DNA from: Alkalihalobacterium sp048323755
GTDB taxonomy: Bacteria; Bacillota; Bacilli; Bacillales; Bacillaceae_F
NCBI RefSeq assembly: GCF_048323755.1
Contig: NZ_JBLWFS010000007.1
Span: 1 to 64,000 of the forward strand
Length of the DNA: 64,000 bases
Reading direction: 5' to 3'
The notes under the pieces are model-generated. The model saw only the letters and a program-made list of their open reading frames with translations. It was not told the origin of the DNA and did no database searches. A program made the position numbers and the translations under genes. Of the stretch, positions 23,453-31,950 are shown piece by piece. Positions within the stretch are counted from its first letter, which is position 1. Every line of letters starts with the position of its first letter.

Positions 23453-24289
23453 TTACACCCCTATTTTATTTCCTTGTTGTCCATAAATCTTTAAACTGAC
23501 AAATAAAATCGGTGCAATATAGGTAATCCATAATCCGATACCAATTGCATAAATGAATTCAATAGCTGATTGATCTGGTAAATACAATCCAACCGTTTGA
23601 AGGGCAATAATTCCCATTAGACCTATAATTATAGCTATTACTCTTTTGATAAACGGAACTTTAATATCCATACGGTTCTTGGTTTGTTCTAGGTGATAGC
23701 CGATACCGGCACCAAGTAATAAACCACTATATAAAGCTTGATCCGGGGAAAGAACAAAAAGTGCAACAGGAATAATGATCCAGAGTGATAGTTTGATTCG
23801 CTCAGGCATCCCACCCGTCCAGTCTAGTGATCGGTAACTAGCGTAAACTAGAAACGACCCGATAATAATAGCTCCTAGGACATCGAATGGCCAATGAGAT
23901 CCTGAGTATAATTGAGCAAACGCGACTAAAGCAATAATAAAGCAAGCAAATATAGTAAACCATTGTTTAGTTACAGCAGGAATGAGATAGCCCCAAAACG
24001 TAGTCGCTGCTTGTGTATGATTGCTCGGGAATGAATATCCATGATCAAGTTTTGTAATTTCTGGCCGTTCAATCATAAAGACATCTTTAATAAAGCTGTT
24101 AACATACATGGAAAATAAAAATAAAGATAAAAGCTGAAAACCGGTCTGTTTGTGAATGGCCCAGTAAATAATAGGAATGAATATAAAATAAATATATTCA
24201 TGACTAATCAGTTGAAAAAGAGACATGAAAAAATCAAGGATCGGATGTTCTAACGACAGTAACCAAGTGAGGAAGTTGGACTCAAACAT
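23453..24289 (-). CDS. PAP2-family membrane phosphatase
   Basis: 278-residue integral membrane phosphatase of the PAP2/undecaprenyl pyrophosphate phosphatase type. Motifs in order: KDVFMIERPE near 69-78, the phosphatase core SFPSNHTQA near 87-95 with catalytic His, and SGSHWPFDVLGA near 131-142. Seven or eight hydrophobic helices are visible. Likely to dephosphorylate a lipid phosphate at the outer face. It stands between yqhO and yqhP. Confidence 0.88.
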   Translation of the reverse strand: MFESNFLTWLLSLEHPILDFFMSLFQLISHEYIYFIFIPIIYWAIHKQTGFQLLSLFLFSMYVNSFIKDVFMIERPEITKLDHGYSFPSNHTQAATTFWGYLIPAVTKQWFTIFACFIIALVAFAQLYSGSHWPFDVLGAIIIGSFLVYASYRSLDWTGGMPERIKLSLWIIIPVALFVLSPDQALYSGLLLGAGIGYHLEQTKNRMDIKVPFIKRVIAIIIGLMGIIALQTVGLYLPDQSAIEFIYAIGIGLWITYIAPILFVSLKIYGQQGNKIGV

Positions 24290-24372
24290 GTTTGACCTCC
24301 TTTCATAAAAGAAAATAACTAAAAGACTCTCCTTTATTATATGTGAAAATATCTCCTATTTCATGGATAAAG

Positions 24373-24408
24373 AAAAAATCGCGCAACTTAAAACAGTGCA
24401 CGATTTTT
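24373..24408 (-). terminator. Terminator of yqhP
   Basis: On the minus strand AAATCGTGC pairs with GCGCGATTT (one mismatch) and six T follow; the yqhP stop is within the loop. Confidence 0.7.
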
Positions 24409-24759
24409 TTTCTTTCCTTTTTTTCCTTCAATCACTGTTAAAGTTGGTGCTGAACTTCGTTTATTTAGCGTACGATTGGATGCTTTCTTTTGTCCAGCCT
24501 TCTTACGATGCGGGATGACGTTGGTCGTTTTCTTTATTTTATTTTTGACCTGTTGTTTCGGACGGTGAGAGGTCCCTTCCACTCCAAATTGCTTCGCAAG
24601 GAAGCGTTTGTACAAGAAAAATAGGATTGCAGCAATAGCCCCAAAAATAATGAACTGGGTCAATAATTGTAACGGCTCTGTAATTAGTCGATAAAAAAAG
24701 CCGAACACAGCTAACCCAATAAGAATTAAAACAAGAGGATTGTACATTTTACGAGACAT
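24388..24759 (-). CDS. yqhP: SA1362-family membrane protein YqhP
   Basis: 123-residue protein with two membrane helices (about residues 8-27 and 34-52) and a long, strongly basic C-terminal tail full of Lys and Arg. It fits the SA1362/YqhP family. I chose ATG 24759 since GGAGGTGAG is immediately upstream; an upstream GTG contains that site and is unlikely. Function unknown; the basic cytosolic tail could bind nucleic acid or lipid head groups. In B. subtilis yqhQ follows at this place; it is not seen here. Confidence 0.8.
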   Translation of the reverse strand: MSRKMYNPLVLILIGLAVFGFFYRLITEPLQLLTQFIIFGAIAAILFFLYKRFLAKQFGVEGTSHRPKQQVKNKIKKTTNVIPHRKKAGQKKASNRTLNKRSSAPTLTVIEGKKGKKKNRALF

Positions 24760-24793
24760 TTGGCTCACCTCCACAGAATTAGCAAAAGTTGAT

Positions 24794-25000
24794 TTATAGA
24801 AGATCTACAAAGAATTTATTACACTTTATTTTTGATTTATGTGTCTGAGACTGCATGGCCTCGATTATCATAGTTGCATAAGTTAAGGAATCTAAACATA
24901 AATTATTATTTTTTAATTTATATTCTACAACAATGTCCATAATTCCTCTATTGATATCTTCCTGTTCATAGATTTCCCCTTTATTATTTAAATTACACAT
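24794..25000 (-). CDS. Hypothetical small ORF
   Basis: 68-codon minus-strand frame between yqhP and the divergent yqhR. I do not recognise it. No ribosome binding site precedes ATG 25000; an internal ATG at 24940, with GAGG four bases ahead, would give 48 residues. No membrane helix or motif. It lies where yqhQ would be in B. subtilis but does not resemble it. Confidence 0.3.
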   Translation of the reverse strand: MCNLNNKGEIYEQEDINRGIMDIVVEYKLKNNNLCLDSLTYATMIIEAMQSQTHKSKIKCNKFFVDLL

Positions 25001-25111
25001 ATTTCTAGAAAATTTCTAAAGATATCCATTTAACGGCCAAATGAATGGAAATGAAATTTAATGAAAACTATAGAAAAAGATGGGACATACTACAATTGGA
25101 GGTGGTGTACA

Positions 25112-25606
25112 TTGGAAAATCAACAATCATTAGAACAAAACCAAAAAGATGACCCGATGTCATATAATGCCAAAGTTGCAACCATTGGAGTAGTCGGGGG
25201 GTTATTATGGAGTACGCTAGGTTATATTGCCTTCTTTTTTAATTTTGCACGAATTGGCCCTGCTCTTGTATTGATGCCGTGGGCTTTAGGTAATTGGAAG
25301 AATGGCTATATTGGACAAATCGTTGGAATTGTTGTTATTGCATTGTTATCAATCCTAGTTGCATTTATTTATAAGCTATTACTTGAAAAGGTAAATAGTA
25401 TGTGGGCAGGAGCGGTATACGGAATTATTTTGTGGTTAATTGTGTTTTACTTATTGAATCCAATTTTCCCTGGACTAAAAAGTGTGGCAAACCTAGATTC
25501 GAACACTATAATAACTACTTTATGTTTGTACCTGCTATATGGTGTGTTTATTGGGTACTCAATTTCCTTTGAATATCAAGAGTTGAAAAGAGTACAATCA
25601 TCTTAA
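25112..25606 (+). CDS. yqhR: Membrane protein YqhR
   Basis: 164-residue integral membrane protein with four hydrophobic helices (about 23-47, 67-90, 96-116 and 131-152) and a polar N terminus. By position between yqhP and aroQ, and by its make-up, it is YqhR. The start is TTG 25112, with GGAGGTGG about eight bases ahead; an upstream ATG in frame lacks this. Function unknown. Confidence 0.8.
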   Translation: MENQQSLEQNQKDDPMSYNAKVATIGVVGGLLWSTLGYIAFFFNFARIGPALVLMPWALGNWKNGYIGQIVGIVVIALLSILVAFIYKLLLEKVNSMWAGAVYGIILWLIVFYLLNPIFPGLKSVANLDSNTIITTLCLYLLYGVFIGYSISFEYQELKRVQSS

Positions 25607-25766
25607 TGTTAAACGTGTTCATTGGCAAAAGAAGAAAAAACTATGGTAGAATAAACCATAAAGAAAAATACTTACTGGCTCTATAGAGTATTAATTAAAG
25701 TGATACTAATTGGTGGCTTGGGCTCATTGACGGTAAAGAAAACTGAACAGTGCGATATTTTACTTA

Positions 25767-25866
25767 GTCTCTTTTCTACAAGATTGTTGCTTTAAGCTAT
25801 TGGACCGTAAACCAAGCTACGCTTGGTTTACGGTCCAATAGCAACACAGTTTAAGAAAACAGCTTT
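25767..25866 (+). repeat. Interspersed palindromic element, copy A
   Basis: Core GCTATTGGACCGT (25796-25808) is inverted as ACGGTCCAATAGC (25829-25841), enclosing the hairpin AAACCAAGC/GCTTGGTTT. Flanks GTCTCTTTTCTA (25767-) and GCAACACAGTTTAAGAAAAC (25841-) match the two ends of copy C on the opposite strand. The rest of the 25607-25948 gap has no gene; it holds an 8-bp inverted repeat, TTGGGCTC (25717-25724) with GAGCCCAA (25884-25891), around the element. Confidence 0.75.
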
Positions 25867-25948
25867 TAATTAAGCACGAAGAGCCCAAATCAACCGTTGA
25901 TCACAAGCCTGCTCTAAGAGTCTATTTCAAAAAGAGGAGAAAGAATCA

Positions 25949-26389
25949 ATGAACTCGATTCTTGTAATTAATGGACCAAATCTTAATCGACTTGGAATGC
26001 GAGAACCTGATATTTATGGTCATGAAACACTAGCTGACTTAGAGAGTAGGCTTGTAGAACATGGTAAAGGTCTTGGTTATGATGTGATATGTAAACAATC
26101 CAATTCTGAAGGACAAATTATCGATTGGATTCACGAAGCACAAAATACTGGCTTCGTAGTAGGTATTGTTATCAATCCAGGAGCGTTTACTCATTATAGT
26201 TATGCAATTAGAGATGCAATTGCTAGTATTTCATTACCTGTTATTGAGGTACATATTTCAAATGTGCATGCCAGAGAAACTTTTCGACATACCTCGGTCA
26301 TTTCACCTGTTACAAGAGGGCAGATTGTCGGATTAGGTTTTGTTGGATATGAGCTTGCAATTCAAGCAATTATCAAAGGGGGAAATTAA
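25949..26389 (+). CDS. aroQ: Type II 3-dehydroquinate dehydratase
   Basis: Dehydrates 3-dehydroquinate to 3-dehydroshikimate, third step to chorismate. 146 residues, dodecameric type II family. Motifs: INGPNLNRLGMREPDIYG (about 7-24, with the catalytic Arg and Tyr), INPGAFTHYS (about 75-84), and EVHISNVHARE with the catalytic His (about 100-110). AGAGGAGAAAG precedes the ATG. papA starts on the next base after the stop, so the two form an operon, as in B. subtilis. Confidence 0.97.
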   Translation: MNSILVINGPNLNRLGMREPDIYGHETLADLESRLVEHGKGLGYDVICKQSNSEGQIIDWIHEAQNTGFVVGIVINPGAFTHYSYAIRDAIASISLPVIEVHISNVHARETFRHTSVISPVTRGQIVGLGFVGYELAIQAIIKGGN

Positions 26390-27457
26390 ATGGAACGTTT
26401 ACAAAATTTACGTGCAACATTTAAAGAGCAAGGTATTGATGGATTATTAATCGCAAGCCCTTATAATCGTCGGTATATGACGAATTTTACTGGTACAGCT
26501 GGGGTAGCGCTTGTGTCAGAAAAAGAAGCTAAATTTATTACAGATTTTCGTTATGTGGAACAAGCCCAAACTCAGGCGGCTGGTTTTGAGGTTGTACAAC
26601 ATACAGGACCTATTTTTGAAGAAGTAGCGAAGCAAGCGCAAAACATGGGAATTAGTCAGTTAGGATTTGAGAGTGATCATACGACGTATCAAACGTTTGA
26701 AATTTATAAAAAACAAGTACAAGGAAACCTTATTCCTGTAAGTGGGGTAGTTGAAAAGCTTCGATTAATAAAAGATGAACGTGAAATTAAAATCATTACT
26801 GCAGCAGCAGAAATAGCTGATGCAGCGTTTGATCATATTACGAAATACATAAGACCAGGCTTAACAGAACTCGATGTAGCTAATGAACTCGAATTTTTCA
26901 TGAGAAAACAAGGTGCAGCTTCATCATCATTTGATATTATTGTAGCGTCAGGATTACGTTCTGCTCTTCCTCACGGTGTAGCCAGCGATAAGGTCATTGA
27001 AAAAGGAGAGCTAGTTACACTTGATTTTGGTGCCTATTATCAAGGATACTGTTCAGATATTACTCGTACGCTAGCCGTTGGCCAAATTAGCGATGAGTTA
27101 AGAAGGATTTATGATACAGTTTTAGAAGCACAAAAACGAGGAATGGACGGAATTAAGCCAGGGCTAACTGGGAAACAGGCTGATGCTTTAACTCGTGATT
27201 ATATTACCGAGCAAGGGTATGGTGAGTATTTTGGTCATTCAACTGGGCACGGCCTAGGAATGGAGGTTCACGAAGGACCTTCATTATCAACAAAGTCAGA
27301 TACGATTTTGGAGCCAGGTATGATTGTGACGGTTGAACCAGGAATTTATATTTCTGGTGTAGGCGGAACTCGTATAGAGGATGATACTCTCATTACTGAA
27401 GATGGAAATCGTTCGTTTACAAAATCCACTAAGGAACTACTTTTCGTCGGCGAATAA
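26390..27457 (+). CDS. papA: Xaa-Pro aminopeptidase PapA
   Basis: 355-residue M24 metallopeptidase that removes an N-terminal residue before proline (YqhT). The creatinase-like N-terminal domain spans 1-125. The pita-bread domain has the metal ligands LDFGAYYQGYCSDITR (two Asp), HSTGHGLGMEVHEGP (His), VTVEPGIY (Glu) and RIEDD (Glu). AAAGGGGGAAATTAA overlaps the end of aroQ. Its pairing with aroQ and efp is a conserved Bacillus arrangement; freeing prolyl peptides next to EF-P is suggestive only. Confidence 0.94.
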   Translation: MERLQNLRATFKEQGIDGLLIASPYNRRYMTNFTGTAGVALVSEKEAKFITDFRYVEQAQTQAAGFEVVQHTGPIFEEVAKQAQNMGISQLGFESDHTTYQTFEIYKKQVQGNLIPVSGVVEKLRLIKDEREIKIITAAAEIADAAFDHITKYIRPGLTELDVANELEFFMRKQGAASSSFDIIVASGLRSALPHGVASDKVIEKGELVTLDFGAYYQGYCSDITRTLAVGQISDELRRIYDTVLEAQKRGMDGIKPGLTGKQADALTRDYITEQGYGEYFGHSTGHGLGMEVHEGPSLSTKSDTILEPGMIVTVEPGIYISGVGGTRIEDDTLITEDGNRSFTKSTKELLFVGE

Positions 27458-27537
27458 ATTATGCACCCAACAGATAATGTATGGTATATTTTTATAGTGA
27501 ATTAAACTTTTGATTGAACGAAGATGGAGGACAAAAC

Positions 27538-28095
27538 ATGATTTCTGTAAATGATTTAAGAACTGGATTAACGATTGAAGTAGATAACGGAATTTGGCAA
27601 GTACTTGAATTCCAGCATGTAAAGCCAGGTAAAGGTGCTGCATTTGTTCGTACGAAATTACGTAACATTCGTACAGGCGGGATCCAAGAAAAAACATTCC
27701 GTGCTGGTGAAAAAGTAGCTAAAGCACACATTGAAAATCGCAAAATGCAATACTTATATGCCAGTGGTGATACACATACATTTATGGATAACGAATCATA
27801 TGAACAAATTGAACTACCGGCATCACAAATTGAACGCGAATTAAAATTCCTAAAAGAAAATATGGAAGTTCATATCATGACTTACCAAACTGAAATTTTA
27901 GGGGTAGAAGTTCCAAATACAGTTGAACTAGAAGTGACAGAAACAGAGCCAGGAATTAAAGGTGACACAGCAAGTGGAGGTACAAAGCCGGCAACTCTTG
28001 AAACTGGGTTAACGGTACAAGTGCCATTCTTTATTAACCAAGGTGATGTTTTAATTATTGATACTCGTAACGGTGATTACGTGTCGCGTGCCTAA
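27538..28095 (+). CDS. efp: Elongation factor P
   Basis: Rescues ribosomes stalled at polyproline stretches by binding between the P and E sites. 185 residues from ATG 27538, which has GGAGGAC seven bases ahead; an in-frame upstream start would add eight unusual residues. Loop I is HVKPGKG with K32 in the position that Bacillus EF-P carries 5-aminopentanol. Three beta-barrel domains of normal length. Followed by a strong terminator. Confidence 0.97.
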   Translation: MISVNDLRTGLTIEVDNGIWQVLEFQHVKPGKGAAFVRTKLRNIRTGGIQEKTFRAGEKVAKAHIENRKMQYLYASGDTHTFMDNESYEQIELPASQIERELKFLKENMEVHIMTYQTEILGVEVPNTVELEVTETEPGIKGDTASGGTKPATLETGLTVQVPFFINQGDVLIIDTRNGDYVSRA

Positions 28096-28100
28096 TTCTG

Positions 28101-28135
28101 AAGAGCTTGATGCATTTGCATTAAGCTCTTTTTTA
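28101..28135 (+). terminator. Terminator of efp
   Basis: AAGAGCTT (28101-28108) pairs with AAGCTCTT (28123-28130), inner ATGCAT/ATGCAT-like pairing, six T. Confidence 0.9.
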
Positions 28136-28170
28136 ATCTACTGAAGAAACTGAAACAATACGGTGTTGAA

Positions 28171-28202
28171 AGAAGCTGAACAATGTATCGGCTTCTTTTT
28201 TA
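28171..28202 (+). terminator. Second hairpin with T-run after efp
   Basis: AGAAGCTGA (28171-28179) with TCGGCTTCT (28188-28196), one G-U pair, then T-run. A tandem back-up terminator. Confidence 0.6.
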
Positions 28203-28280
28203 TTTTTCAAACAAGCTGTTCTGAACTGCTCACTTGCATCATAGGTTGTACAAAGAGAGTTTCGCTTAGAGGTGAATGAG

Positions 28281-28562
28281 ATGAAAGGCTTCTTAACAGG
28301 AATTGAAACAGCGTTACTAGGAATGGTTTTATTGCGAGTCATTTCAGGGTTGATCGAACTATCTGCAGCTGGGCTTATGCTAAAGTTCAACAGTATTGAA
28401 AAAGCTGTAGCTATCAATGCAATTTTAGCTATTGTTGGACCGCTTGTTTTAATTACTACGATGACAATAGGGCTCATTGGATTAGCAGACAAACTGTCAG
28501 CCAGTAAGCTCATACTCATTGGACTAGGAGTAACGTTAATTCTTATAGGGATTAAAAGATAA
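28281..28562 (+). CDS. yqhV: DUF2619 membrane protein YqhV
   Basis: 93-residue protein with three hydrophobic helices (about 5-33, 43-68 and 73-91) and little else; matches YqhV/DUF2619, which precedes spoIIIA in B. subtilis. I chose ATG 28281, with AGAGGTGA seven bases ahead, giving the family length; a GTG at 28272 lies in that site. Role unknown; a sporulation role is possible from its place. Confidence 0.85.
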   Translation: MKGFLTGIETALLGMVLLRVISGLIELSAAGLMLKFNSIEKAVAINAILAIVGPLVLITTMTIGLIGLADKLSASKLILIGLGVTLILIGIKR

Positions 28563-28563
28563 G

Positions 28564-28591
28564 GAATAAACAAGCTGTGTGTGCATACATT
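28564..28591 (+). promoter_or_regulatory. Candidate sigma-E promoter of spoIIIA
   Basis: CATACATT (28584-28591) fits the sigma-E -10 consensus CATACANT; GAATAAA (28564-28570) lies 13 bases upstream as a partial -35. The operon is mother-cell, sigma-E transcribed in B. subtilis. Confidence 0.6.
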
Positions 28592-28630
28592 TGGTTGAGA
28601 CTAGCTTTTGAGGATGAAGGAGAGAGAAAT

Positions 28631-29560
28631 ATGGAGGAAGTACTAGATGTTTTGCCAGAGCCAATTGCTAAGCTTATTACTCAGTGTCCAGACTCAATAA
28701 AAAAAGAGTTAGAAGAAATCCGTATTCGTGTGAACCGACCATTAGAAATCATCGCATGTGGAAAACCCTTCTATCCTGAAGTTCGAAGACAAATGTATAA
28801 GGTTAGACCAGAAGATGGTCAACAGCTATTAAATCAACTTAGTCAATATTCATTATATGCTTTTGAAGAGGAATTGAAACGGGGATTTATTACAATCCGC
28901 GGCGGACATCGAGTTGGTTTAGCTGGAAAGGTGATTATTGAACAAGGGCAAGTGAAAGCACTAAGAGATATTAGCTCATACAACATTAGGGTTGCCAGAC
29001 AAAAGATAGGTGTTGCAAATAAGGTAGTTCCGCACATTTATCAAAAAGGGTGGCAAAATACATTAATCGTTGGAGCACCACAGACCGGGAAGACAACGTT
29101 ATTAAGAGATATTGCCCGCATCGTCAGTAGTGGAGTACCCGAATTAAATATACCGCCTTGTAAGGTAGGTATTGTTGATGAACGCTCTGAAATAGCTGCT
29201 AGTGTAAGAGGTGTACCGCAACACGAATTGGGGCATCGAATTGATGTACTAGATGGTTGTCCGAAAGCGGAAGGGATGATGATGATGATCCGTTCGATGA
29301 GTCCTGATGTGTTAATTGTAGATGAAATTGGTCGGCAGGAGGATGCAACAGCAATCATGGAAGCGATCCATGCTGGCGTTAAAATTATTACTACAGTACA
29401 TGGTTTTGATATGGAAGAGTTAGATCACCGTCCGACCATTTCAGGTTTAATGAAAGCTCATGTGTTTCATCGATGCATTGAACTCACGAGAAGGAATTCT
29501 GCAGGGGGCATTCGGAGAATTCGTAATCAGCTTCGGAAAGATGTGGTGAGCGTTATTTGA
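28631..29560 (+). CDS. spoIIIAA: Stage III sporulation protein AA (ATPase)
   Basis: 309-residue ATPase of the mother cell, related to type II/IV secretion ATPases, that powers the SpoIIIA-SpoIIQ channel between mother cell and forespore. Walker A VGAPQTGKTTLLRD lies near residues 143-156 and Walker B with DVLIVDEIGRQED near 222. I chose ATG 28631 because AAGGAGAGAG is upstream and the length fits; an upstream extension of 18 codons is unlikely. First gene of eight. Confidence 0.95.
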   Translation: MEEVLDVLPEPIAKLITQCPDSIKKELEEIRIRVNRPLEIIACGKPFYPEVRRQMYKVRPEDGQQLLNQLSQYSLYAFEEELKRGFITIRGGHRVGLAGKVIIEQGQVKALRDISSYNIRVARQKIGVANKVVPHIYQKGWQNTLIVGAPQTGKTTLLRDIARIVSSGVPELNIPPCKVGIVDERSEIAASVRGVPQHELGHRIDVLDGCPKAEGMMMMIRSMSPDVLIVDEIGRQEDATAIMEAIHAGVKIITTVHGFDMEELDHRPTISGLMKAHVFHRCIELTRRNSAGGIRRIRNQLRKDVVSVI

Positions 29561-30069
29561 AGCTTATAGGTGCAATCATCATTTTAATTGCTACGACTTG
29601 GGTCGGTTTTGAAATTGCAAGAAGGCTAAGTGAACGTCCTCGCCAACTTAGACAATTAAAAATTGCGCTTCAGTCCCTAGAAGCTGAAATTATGTATGGT
29701 ATGACACCATTAGCGGACGCTTGTAGTAACTTAGCTAAACAAATGCCTAAGCCAGTGTCCTATTTCTTTTCACGATTTGCTCAAAGGTTGAAAAATCAAG
29801 AAGAAAGTGTACCGGTTGCATGGGAAGAAAGCTTGAAAGAAACATGGCAGCTTACGGCCCTGTGCGACGCAGAGTATGAAATAATGCAACAATTTGGTAC
29901 GACACTAGGTCAACATGATCGAACGAACCAGCAGAAACAAATCTTACTTACTATTAATCACCTTGAGCGTGAAGAAAGCGAAGCAAAAGATCGCCAAAAT
30001 CGATATGAAAAGATGATAAAAAGTTTAGGTTTCTTAACGGGTTTACTCATCATTATTTTAATGTTATAA
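29557..30069 (+). CDS. spoIIIAB: Stage III sporulation protein AB
   Basis: 170-residue mother-cell membrane protein, with similarity to GspF/PilC-type platform proteins. One N-terminal helix (LIGAIIILIATTWVGFEIA), a helical cytosolic domain and a C-terminal helix (LGFLTGLLIIILML). The TTG start overlaps the spoIIIAA stop (TTGA), pointing to coupled translation. Confidence 0.94.
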   Translation: MKLIGAIIILIATTWVGFEIARRLSERPRQLRQLKIALQSLEAEIMYGMTPLADACSNLAKQMPKPVSYFFSRFAQRLKNQEESVPVAWEESLKETWQLTALCDAEYEIMQQFGTTLGQHDRTNQQKQILLTINHLEREESEAKDRQNRYEKMIKSLGFLTGLLIIILML

Positions 30070-30111
30070 GCAATTATTTTTGCATCCTGAGGAATAAGGG
30101 AGGGTTTAACG

Positions 30112-30318
30112 GTGGCATATGATGTAAATACCATCTTTCAAATCGCAGGAATAGGGATTGTTGTTGCCATGATTCATACCGTTCTAAAACAAATGGGAAA
30201 AGACGATTGGGCACAATGGGTAACACTCATTGGTTTTGTCGTAGTCCTTTATATGGTGGCATCAATCGTTGATGACTTATTCCAAAAAATAAAAGGTGTA
30301 TTCTTATTTCAAGGTTAG
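30112..30318 (+). CDS. spoIIIAC: Stage III sporulation protein AC
   Basis: 68-residue protein with two membrane helices (about 8-25 and 34-56), a small core part of the feeding-tube membrane complex. Starts at GTG with GGGAGGG eight bases ahead. Nearly invariant small size across spore formers. Confidence 0.95.
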   Translation: MAYDVNTIFQIAGIGIVVAMIHTVLKQMGKDDWAQWVTLIGFVVVLYMVASIVDDLFQKIKGVFLFQG

Positions 30319-30321
30319 GGG

Positions 30322-30720
30322 GTGGTGACCATTGAAATCATTCAAATCGTTGGACTAGGTCTGATCACCACCTTCCTTGCTCTAGTTGTAAAAGAACAAA
30401 AGCCGACCTTTGCTTTTCTATTAACTGTATTCGTTGGGATACTAATTTTCTTATTTATCATAGATGAGATAGTCAAAGTGGTTACAATGCTCGAGGATAT
30501 TGCAAAAAGTGCCAATATTAATATGGTCTATGTTCAAACGATCTTAAAAATTATTGGCATTGCCTATATTGCTGAATTTGGAGCACAAATTGCAAAAGAT
30601 GCTGGACAAGCAGCAATCGCTTCCAAGATAGAGTTAGCAGGGAAAATATTAATTCTAGTTATGGCTATCCCGATTTTGACTTCCATTATCGAGATGATTA
30701 TATCGTTAATTCCGGGCTAA
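30322..30720 (+). CDS. spoIIIAD: Stage III sporulation protein AD
   Basis: 132-residue membrane protein with four helices; the KEQKPTFAFLLTVFVG and YIAEFGAQIAKDAGQAAIAS stretches are highly conserved SpoIIIAD signatures. Two adjacent GTG codons (30322, 30325) could serve as start; TTAGGGGG is just ahead. Three bases after spoIIIAC. Confidence 0.95.
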   Translation: MVTIEIIQIVGLGLITTFLALVVKEQKPTFAFLLTVFVGILIFLFIIDEIVKVVTMLEDIAKSANINMVYVQTILKIIGIAYIAEFGAQIAKDAGQAAIASKIELAGKILILVMAIPILTSIIEMIISLIPG

Positions 30721-30768
30721 AATCGAGTGGTACAAGCATCTCCTATTACGAATAGAGGGGGTGAAGAG

Positions 30769-31938
30769 ATGCGCATCTTAACCGTATGTTTTTTTGCTTT
30801 ACTATTCTTCATACCATTTCAAGTATCAGCTGAGACTACAACGATTGATGAACAAACTTTTGTAGAAGAACAATTAGATAATTTAGGAGTAGATGAAGTC
30901 AAGGAATTTTGGGACAAGATTGCAACAGAATATGGGGGGTTTCTTCCAGAAAGTCAAAAAGGCACATTCATGGAATTTGTAAAAGGGGAAAAAGAGTTTT
31001 CTATTAAAGAGTGGTTTGGTGGACTTATAAAATTTTTTCTTCATGAATTATTAGTCAATGGAAAACTTCTTGGATCACTCATACTATTAACCATTTTTGC
31101 GATGGTATTACAATCCTTACAAAATGCTTTTGAGCAGCATACGATTAGTAAAGTTGCCTATGCCATCACCTATATGGTGTTAATTGTGATAGCGCTAAAT
31201 AGTTTTCATATTGCGATCACGTATGCATCGGATGCCATAAATAATATGATTCACTTCATGATTGCCTTATTACCTTTACTATTAGCCTTAATGGCTGCTG
31301 TTGGAAGTATTTCATCAGTGGCGTTGTTCCATCCATTAATTGTTTTTCTCGTTAATACGAGTGGACTGCTCATTCAACATGTGGTCATGCCGCTACTGTT
31401 CCTCTCTGCGATATTAAGTATTGTTAGTACGCTCAGTGACCACTACAAAGTTACGAAGTTAGCAAATTTTTTACGGAATTTTAGTGTTGGAATATTAGGA
31501 GTATTTTTAACAGTTTTCTTAGGTGTTATTTCTGTCCAAGGTGCAACGTCTGCTGTAGCGGATGGAATAACAATTAGGACAGCAAAGTTTATTGCAGGGA
31601 ATTTTGTTCCAGTTGTCGGCAGAATGTTTACCGATGCTGCTGATACTGTAATGGGTGCTAGTGTCTTGCTGAAAAATACGGTTGGACTAGCTGGTCTAGC
31701 GATACTTCTCATGCTATGCGCATTTCCAGCGATCAAAGTATTGTCGCTTGCCATTATTTATACAGTTGCAGCTGCAGTCCTTCAACCGCTTGGTGGTGGT
31801 CCAATTATTGATTGTTTATCTATTATTGGTAAGTCGGTTATTTTCATATTTGCAGCGCTAGCAACAGTATGCTTAATGTTCTTCCTAGCTCTAACGATTA
31901 TCATTGCAGCAGGAAATGTTTCATTAATGATGCGGTAG
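30769..31938 (+). CDS. spoIIIAE: Stage III sporulation protein AE
   Basis: 389-residue polytopic membrane protein, the largest membrane part of the SpoIIIA complex. A signal peptide (RILTVCFFALLFFIPFQVSA) is followed by a soluble domain of about 90 residues outside, then about seven helices; the GGGPIIDCLSIIGKS signature is near residue 345. ATG 30769 was chosen since GAGGGGGTGAAGAG is upstream. Confidence 0.95.
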   Translation: MRILTVCFFALLFFIPFQVSAETTTIDEQTFVEEQLDNLGVDEVKEFWDKIATEYGGFLPESQKGTFMEFVKGEKEFSIKEWFGGLIKFFLHELLVNGKLLGSLILLTIFAMVLQSLQNAFEQHTISKVAYAITYMVLIVIALNSFHIAITYASDAINNMIHFMIALLPLLLALMAAVGSISSVALFHPLIVFLVNTSGLLIQHVVMPLLFLSAILSIVSTLSDHYKVTKLANFLRNFSVGILGVFLTVFLGVISVQGATSAVADGITIRTAKFIAGNFVPVVGRMFTDAADTVMGASVLLKNTVGLAGLAILLMLCAFPAIKVLSLAIIYTVAAAVLQPLGGGPIIDCLSIIGKSVIFIFAALATVCLMFFLALTIIIAAGNVSLMMR

Positions 31939-31950
31939 GGAGTGTGAAAA

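Noticed and set aside
27437..27743. Minus-strand frames over the papA-efp junction
   Set aside because: Antisense to efp; no start signals.
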